Shown in pieces: positions 17,845-23,548 of a DNA stretch of 23,548 nt. This DNA is from Pelargonium nanum (lineage: Eukaryota > Streptophyta > Magnoliopsida > Geraniales > Geraniaceae): contig JAYMTF010001414.1 of NCBI GenBank assembly GCA_036897485.1, positions 1 to 23,548 on the forward strand, written 5' to 3'. The notes beneath the pieces are model-generated. The model was given only the letters and a program-made list of their open reading frames with translations, was not told where the DNA came from and searched no databases. The translations under genes and the position numbers were made by a program. Each line of letters opens with the position of its first letter. The first letter of the stretch is position 1.

Positions 17845-20800
17845 TCAATGAGATTTCAAGAAAGTCACCAATGGCTTGTACACTTTCTCTACCACATTAG
17901 TGGCCAAAATAAAATCTGCATGAGCATAGTTGAACTGAAAATTCTTGATAAGCTTGTTTTGGTCATGATTTTTCATGTCCAACAACAAGAACTCGACGTC
18001 GATGAAATCCGCCAGAGCGTCTTTCCCTCCGTATCCAAGAAAGATCGGGAAATCGTTGGGAATGTGTCTAATGTTGTACTTGGGAGGATAGGGTCTTCCG
18101 TATCGTTTCATGTTCTGGATCGGACCATAATCGAATTTTCTTATGCCTTCTCCTCTGATATCTGCACGATAATCGTTAAATATTACTCGTACTCGTTTAT
18201 GTCACGTGTTGGAAACTGAAGATTAAATATTTAGAGAAGATAATGGTACTAACTTTGCGACAAATGAATCATAACTTTTGTCGAAGTCGGTTGAGTTTCA
18301 TGCGCGAGAAAATTCACAATGCCGGTTTTGTTGAGGCAACAATTTGGACCTGAAAAGGAATTAACATAAATATCGATTATAAAAACAACGATAAGAACTA
18401 ATCCTTAATAATTTACGGTCCAAAAAGTTCCTAACAATATTTTAAAAAAATAAATAAAAATATAATTACCTGTAATAGCAGCCAAATACAAAGAGCAATC
18501 AACACCAGGAAGAGTACAAATTAATTTTGATATTTCAGCCGCAGCTCTTCTGCAATGTTATTGATATCATTTATATATTAGCAAATTGTTTGATTAAATA
18601 AATCTACATATTAAGCAAAATAATGTAAATTTTTTTCTTAATTACTCACTTTAATGGATTAAATTCGGGTAGACCGTAAAACTTTCTAGCCTGTTGAAAA
18701 AAAAAACTTTTAGTCATGTCGTCTCAAACAAATAGTAACCCGCAAGGTAAGAAAATTCGACAATCTTTGTTAGAATTCTCAACAAATTATTCGTTGCAAA
18801 TATTGTCACTGATTTTGCAATGAATAATCCGTCGCTAACTGCCTTTGGCGTGTGCTAGAGTGACGAAATGCTATTAGTTGCATCGCTAATGCTAATCTAC
18901 GAGAAAAATCTTTATATTTACAACAAATTTTCAGTTGTTAGAATTCATCGCAAGCCACTATTGAAGTGTGTTATAGCGACGAAATGCAATTTGTAACAAG
19001 TCCATCGTTAAAGCAGAGTTTTGCGACAAAAATATTGTTCTAGATTGTGCATTTTACTATAGTGTAATGGTACATCATATTTTTCTCAAATTCAGCACTA
19101 AAATTGGGTTAAATTTTGTAATAAAATACCTCGGTGAAGAAGAGATTTGCGGCTAATACTGAAAATTTGGAGAAAATATGGTTCAAATAAGCAATTGGGC
19201 TGAGCAAACCGGCGGATCGAACCAATTGAACCGCTGGTATATTATGAGCAAGAGCACCTAGAGCCATCATAGATCCCTATGAAACAACAATAATCAATTT
19301 AATTGAAATGCCAAAGTGAAAATTTAACTTAAAATTTGAGAAATCTTATCGTATTTTATATGTTTAGAGTGTTCATCGGTTCAAAATCAAACTGAATCAA
19401 ACAATAGTTCCTTATTATAATTTTGAATCAAAGATTAGACCGAACTAGTACATTCAAAGTTCAAACACACACGTATACATACTTTATTGAAGTTTGGAAT
19501 CGTAGACATGTTTTGAGATCGGTCGAATTTGAAAGAAAATCGAATATAAACTTCGAATATAATTTATTATTTTATCGATGAATGAAACTTTTACGTACCG
19601 TGGAATGTCCAACAAGGTGTATTTGCTGTTTGGTTTGCATAAACACATACTCTAGTGTGGAGGTGAGATCATGTTCTATCAGCTCATCAATAGACCAATC
19701 CCAAAATTTCTATAACAAAACATTATACACACAATCAATATTATAAAAAGAAATAATTTCACAAAAAATAATATGAGCGTACGATAAAATTGTTTATGAA
19801 CATGTTTTCATGTTCGGTTTGTGAGTATATGTTTTAGTAGTTAGACCGCGATAATAATTTTAATGATTTGAAAGGGGGAGAAGAAATTGAAATAACAACC
19901 CATTGAGAAGGTTTGAGGGACTTGTGGCGACGGCTATATTGCGTTCCTCTGGTGTTGACAACCCAAACGTCGAATCCATTATCGGCCAAATAAAATGCAA
20001 GAGAGTCTCGACCAATCACCATCCAGGATATTCCGTCCTGCAAGATCAAAATAAAATGCGACAAATATTAGAATGCTTTCGTAAAAGTTCTATTACGCGC
20101 GATCTTAGAGAATGAAACAAACTGGTCGCCAAAAATACAAATATATTATAAATACGTACCACGAGCACTCCATGCTGCAATAAAACCGGTGGCTTGGATT
20201 TTGAAGCATTTTTAGAACTCAAACCCGAAGGAATTCTTTGGACGCTAAGGATGAAGCCATCTTTTGTTGTAACCTGAATATTCATCAATGTTCGAGTTAG
20301 GTATACCCGGGCATAGAACCTTATACAAGACTATAACTGATAATTCAAAACTCAAATCGGGTTTGAGTTTAAAATGTCTAACTCAACCTCATCTGCAAGT
20401 AGAGGTGGCATAATTTTGGGTCGGGTTCAGGTTGATGAACCTTAACCTGACTCTATAGGGTTGGTTGAGTTTCAGATATAAAATGTATTATTTTTTGCGG
20501 GTATACCTGACCCGACCCTAATACCCCGGCTTGAAATTTTATATTTCACCCAACCAAACCCACTTTTTGGGTTGATAAATGTAGACCAGAACCCGATCCG
20601 AAATGGGGGTTGGGTTTCAGGTGCCCGACGGTTCAGGTACCCTTTTATCAGCTCTATCTGCAAGGGGTGTGAGTTGCAAGTTTTTAGTGCAAATTTGGAT
20701 TAATTTTCGGGTGGACGCATTTGGCTAGGAATTTATTGGGACATGTACGAAACAAGTGCTAATATACAAGTGACATCAATAACAATGTATAGATATAGAT

Positions 20801-21096
20801 ATAGATATACATATACATATACATATACTTACAGTGTGTTCTTCACATTTGTAGTTATATTTTTCCACCACATCTTTGCAAACACCTTGAGTGAAAATTG
20901 GGACATCTGAGGGAGCTTCTGCAAGATCATTTGTGGCCATCAGATCCTCAATTATTGATGACGAGTCTGTAAATTCATCAACCATCGTCTGATCATCATC
21001 TGATGATGGAAATGAGTTTCTGGCTCCAACAACACCTCTTATTCTGAACCAGCACAACACAAACAACAAGCACACAATCTTGTGCACCATTTTCAT
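17845..21096 (-). CDS. Secreted acid lipase (triacylglycerol lipase 2 / MPL1-like)
   Basis: An alpha/beta-hydrolase of the gastric/lysosomal acid lipase family, hydrolysing acyl esters; Arabidopsis MPL1 is a close relative. Nine exons: 21096-20833, 20273-20160, 20037-19900, 19709-19599, 19276-19130, 18690-18650, 18549-18470, 18349-18254, 18161-17845. All have GT-AG ends and kept phase, giving 435 aa. Signal peptide near the start (KIVCLLFVLCWF). Motifs: KYNYKCEEHTVTTKDGFIL and VLLQHGVLVDG (oxyanion HG); ADNGFDVWVVNTRGTQYSRR; nucleophile elbow GHSTG split across exons 4 and 5 (Ser about 208); LLSPIAYLNH; NCCLN; GYGGKDALAD (Asp about 378); YAHADFI (His about 411). The catalytic triad is complete. 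The usual DWSWDEL reads DWSIDEL. The ATG at 21090 is an alternative start. Head to head with a paralogue starting at 22474. Confidence 0.9.
18770..19070. mobile_element. CACTA-like remnant in lipase intron 5
   Basis: Repeated GCGACGAAATGC and TCGCTAA-type words, plus a right end TTTTACTATAGTG, which inverted reads CACTATAGTAAAA. GACGAAAT/TCGCTAA arrays next to a CACTA-type end are typical of plant CACTA (Spm-like) small elements. No matching left end is visible, so the copy is truncated or degenerate and the left boundary is approximate. Confidence 0.4.
20400..20656. mobile_element. hAT-type MITE in lipase intron 1
   Basis: It begins TAGAGGTGGCATAATTTTGG and its inverted right end begins TAGAGCTGATAAAAGGG. 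It is flanked by identical 8-bp repeats TCTGCAAG (20392-20399 and 20657-20664). The 257-bp interior has GGGTCGGGTTCAGG and related GGTT words typical of short plant hAT elements with TAGAGGTGGCAAA ends. A 63-codon open frame inside is an accident of the repeat. Confidence 0.8.
20788..20828. repeat. Hexanucleotide microsatellite beside the exon 1 donor
   Basis: Three AGATAT units followed by three ACATAT units. It lies directly behind the lipase exon 1 donor, GTAAGT at 20832-20827, so it forms the start of intron 1. Confidence 0.85.
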
Positions 21097-21182
21097 TTTT
21101 TTGAATACTTCTTCTTCAGATTATTATTATTGTTCTTCTTTTTGTTTTTAGGGTTTGAGTTTTGATGTGACAACGTTGGTGT

Positions 21183-21190
21183 TATTTATA
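21183..21190 (-). promoter_or_regulatory. TATA box of the minus-strand lipase
   Basis: TATAAATA on the minus strand, about 90 bp upstream of the ATG at 21096. Confidence 0.6.
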
Positions 21191-21216
21191 TGTATGTATG
21201 GGTTGTGTAGATAGAT

Positions 21217-21226
21217 GACACGTGTC
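21217..21226 (-). promoter_or_regulatory. G-box palindrome upstream of the minus-strand lipase
   Basis: GACACGTGTC, a perfect palindrome around CACGTG, lies about 26 bp upstream of the TATA box. CACGTG is the core bound by plant bZIP and bHLH factors (ABRE/G-box); function here is inferred from position. Confidence 0.55.
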
Positions 21227-21229
21227 GTG

Positions 21230-22315
21230 ATGTTGTGTGTTCAAGCTGTGGGGCCATGTTTGTCGGCGTTGGACATTGTCGTCGTTGATGAGGCTAGCTA
21301 GGGCTTTTTGAAATAAATTGTATTATTGAGAAAATTATTTAAATGTTTTTTTATAGTCAATATTGTTACTCCTAAAGCTCAAATAAAGGTTTTGCATATA
21401 AAAAAAAGAAGCGAAATATAATACACTACTCATATTATTAGGAAGAAACGGCTAAGTGTACAAACGTTGATATTGTACAATTAAGTGTACAGATGAAGAA
21501 GTTAGCTCTTGAGCTCTGATCTTACAACAACTGACACGTTAAAACGATTGTGCTACTCAACGCGTACATATACATATCTATGTGTATAAATTAAGTTGAT
21601 GAATATCTTATTGAAAATGATAACATGTGACGGTTTGTAGAAGAATCATAATTGTTGAATAATATAACATAATCTCAAAACAAAAGCTAAAAAGATATAC
21701 AATATGTGCAACAATTTTATATAGCTCTTACCCGAAACCCTAAGTCGTCCAATTGCGAAATGTTTTTTTTTCTCCTGAGAATAGACTCCTCAAAAGTATT
21801 TGTAACGCAAAATGAATACTTAACAAAACTACATTTTATGTTCGTTGGTCATGTCTCGCATTGTCCGACCAAGTTTTAATCCAAACATCTACGCATCTAC
21901 ATATTTATTTTATTGTCATTTACACGGTCGAATATGTTCCTATAGTTGGACGGACTCAAATGAAGTACATGCAATGATGTACACAACATGAAAACGCAAA
22001 AAAAAAGTTTTTTTTATAGAGATTTAAATGCAACAATTAAAGACCTTCATCACCAATGTTATAATACCATTTTACTTCAAATAAACTGAGTGCTTTTTAT
22101 ATTTTGTTTTATTACAATTATGATTTATGAGAAAACTTGAGATCAATCTAAATTGTACATCAACTTATTTACATTCAAGTTAAATATAATAAAGTGGATC
22201 GATGTGAAAATATTAATTTAATAATTCATGAAAGCTCTTTTCGGATCTGAAAATGTTTTCAATGACTGATGAAAATGTCAACCGCCGCAAAAAATTGCTT
22301 GAATACATTGCAGCA
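21230..22315. other. Spacer between the divergent lipases
   Basis: AT-rich intergenic DNA serving as the shared upstream region of two head-to-head genes. AAGTGTACA words occur twice (about 21453 and 21483). No gene or clear transposon end seen. Confidence 0.45.
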
Positions 22316-22318
22316 AGA

Positions 22319-22324
22319 CACGTG
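22319..22324 (+). promoter_or_regulatory. G-box upstream of the plus-strand lipase
   Basis: CACGTG within AAGACACGTGGTAA, about 15 bp upstream of the TATA box. It shares the GACACGTG core with the other lipase promoter. Confidence 0.55.
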
Positions 22325-22338
22325 GTAATTATTCACTG

Positions 22339-22347
22339 TATATATAA
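22339..22347 (+). promoter_or_regulatory. TATA box of the plus-strand lipase
   Basis: TATATATAA, about 127 bp upstream of the ATG at 22474. The leader that follows is very A-rich. Confidence 0.6.
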
Positions 22348-22473
22348 CATGCATCAACATTGCAACAACATAACTCAAGCAAAATAAAAGAAAAAAAAGA
22401 AAAAAAAGGAAAAAATAACAAAAAATAACAACATACAACAAGAAAAACATTCTGTGTTGTATTTGAAGTTACG

Positions 22474-23548
22474 ATGAATATGAGTAAGGTTAATTACATA
22501 ACCTACGCCGTGTTCTTGTTTTTATTTTGCTGGTCTGATCCGGTTTTCGGAATTAGAAATAAGTTTGGTTCACTCGCTCCAGCAGAAGCTCCAATCGCTC
22601 CCAACGTCTCTTGTCCTCAAGGACCTCCTCCAAGTCTTTGTAAAGATCTTGTCAAGAAATATAACTATAAATGCGAAGATCACAACGTAAATAGTTTCTA
22701 TTTTAGTTCAATATTTATATATGATTGCGTTGATAGTTGTCTATATACGAAGTGTAATTATTGAATTATTTAATGATTTTCAGGTCACGACTGATGATGG
22801 CTTCATTATCAGCCTAACTAGAATTCCCGTCGGAAAATCTGAAAATGTTTCTACGGATCCTAATTCAAAACCTAAGCCTGCAGTTTTGTTGCAGCATGGA
22901 GTGTTTTGCGTATGTCATCTATTTTTTTACGGGAACACCTAGATATGCATAGCCTAGGGCACAACAAGTGCACATAACTCACGTGTCAGCATGAAGTGGT
23001 CAAATTGACATTATATTATTTATTTGATTTCACTTATTATTATTAAGATCTTGACACGGAGATTATGTGCACGAGTTGTGCAATGCGTTACGTGCATTTA
23101 GGGTTCCCATTTCTTTTTGTCTCAATCAATAAACAAATAGTTAGTAACATTTGTGCATGCACATGTATGATTTTGTAGGATGGAATATTGTTTCTAATGG
23201 TTGGTGAAGACTCTCCGGCTTTCCTTTTGGCCGATAATGGATTCGATGTTTGGATTGCCAATAGCAGAGGAACCAAATACAGTCGCGGCCATACAAAATA
23301 CAATACCTTCCAGGGGGTGAGTCTTTCTTTGAATTTCACTCAAGCTATAATTAAATTTCATCTTTATCATATTATCGATAATTTAACTCCTAACTGCAGT
23401 GACAATTTCCTGTAAAAAAATATTAAAATTTATGTCAATCACAAAGCTCGTTTTGGAATGTTGACGTGTTCAATGTTTTTTCAGCAATATTGGGATTGGT
23501 CATGGGATGATTTGGCAAAATATGAAACCCCAGCCATGGTTGAGTATG
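22474..23548 (+). CDS. Secreted acid lipase, paralogue, 5' part
   Basis: Same acid lipase family as the minus-strand neighbour. Exons in view are 22474-22686, 22784-22909, 23179-23316 and 23485 to the window edge; GT-AG junctions keep phase and fall at the same protein positions as in the neighbour, and exon 3 is 138 bp in both. The protein starts with a signal peptide (YITYAVFLFLFCWSDPVFG) and an Ala/Pro-rich stretch, then KKYNYKCEDHNVTTDDGFII, VLLQHGVFCDG (oxyanion HG), ADNGFDVWIANSRGTKYSRG and QYWDWSWDDLAKYE. The first of two near ATGs (22474, 22480) was taken as the start. The catalytic Ser, Asp and His lie beyond the window, so activity cannot be judged. It keeps the standard DWSWDD block that the neighbour has changed. 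The two genes are probably an inverted duplication. Confidence 0.88.
22931..23108. mobile_element. MITE-like inverted-repeat element in lipase intron 2
   Basis: The left arm runs GGGAACACCTAGATATGCAT to GCACAACAAGTGCACATAA and CGTG. The right arm inverted runs GGGAACCCTAAATGCACGTA to GCACAACTCGTGCACATAA and CGTG. Arms of about 55 bp surround an AT-rich spacer, giving 178 bp. The flanks are T-rich on both sides and I see no convincing target duplication, so boundaries are approximate. Confidence 0.6.

Noticed and set aside
17848-18219. 123-codon plus-strand frame opposite the last lipase exon
   Set aside because: Antisense shadow; the minus strand carries the catalytic Asp and His motifs.
19365-19560. 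Possible additional hAT-like element (TAGAGTGTTCATCGGTTC) in lipase intron 4
   Set aside because: The start resembles known ends, but I could find neither a right end nor a target duplication.
20472-20663. 63-codon minus-strand frame
   Set aside because: Lies inside the hAT MITE and ends with its border; not a lipase exon.

Overview
The window is nuclear DNA of a flowering plant, almost certainly a eudicot. The genes are split by many short, AT-rich GT-AG introns. They encode plant-specific or plant-typical proteins: a class I KNOX homeodomain protein, a PUX-type UBX protein and plant acid lipases. The spacers are AT-rich and hold small DNA transposons, a LINE tail and microsatellites. I see no rRNA, tRNA, CRISPR array or operon-like layout. 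Gene models were built by reading splice sites and checking that reading phase is kept across every junction.

Layout, left to right. (1) 1-561, minus strand: the 5' part of a methionine gamma-lyase-like gene that runs off the left edge and has an in-frame TAG in exon 1; its TATA box and GA/CT-rich leader are visible, and a decayed copy of that leader/promoter lies about 440 bp upstream. (2) 1.3-5.0 kb: a gene-free block rich in mobile DNA. It holds a hAT-like element (1307-1879), a Mutator-like element with long terminal inverted repeats and a 9-bp target duplication (2276-3482), the 3' end of an L1-type LINE (about 3793-4165), and three tandem copies of a roughly 153-bp unit (4581-5041). (3) 5529-9961, minus strand: a complete four-exon SHOOT MERISTEMLESS-like KNOX gene (357 aa). 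Its introns are full of local duplications; one of them duplicated the exon-4 splice acceptor and the first 26 bases of exon 4. (4) 10.0-13.6 kb: the KNOX upstream region, with a MITE at 11529-11774. (5) 13669-16653, minus strand: a complete four-exon PUX5/p47-type Cdc48 adaptor gene (408 aa). (6) 17845-21096, minus strand, and 22474 to the right edge, plus strand: two related acid lipase genes of the gastric-lipase-like / MPL1 family, arranged head to head. The first is complete (nine exons, 435 aa) and the second is cut by the window edge. Each has a G-box (CACGTG) just upstream of its TATA box.

The genes do not form a pathway. The only related pair is the two lipases, which look like an inverted duplication. 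The most notable points are the duplicated splice acceptor in the KNOX gene, which could yield a KNOX protein without the DNA-recognition helix; the nonsense codon in the methionine gamma-lyase gene; the degenerate repeat family confined to KNOX introns 1 and 2; and several freshly delimited transposons, including a hAT MITE with a perfect 8-bp target duplication inside a lipase intron. I did not find a wholly new kind of system.
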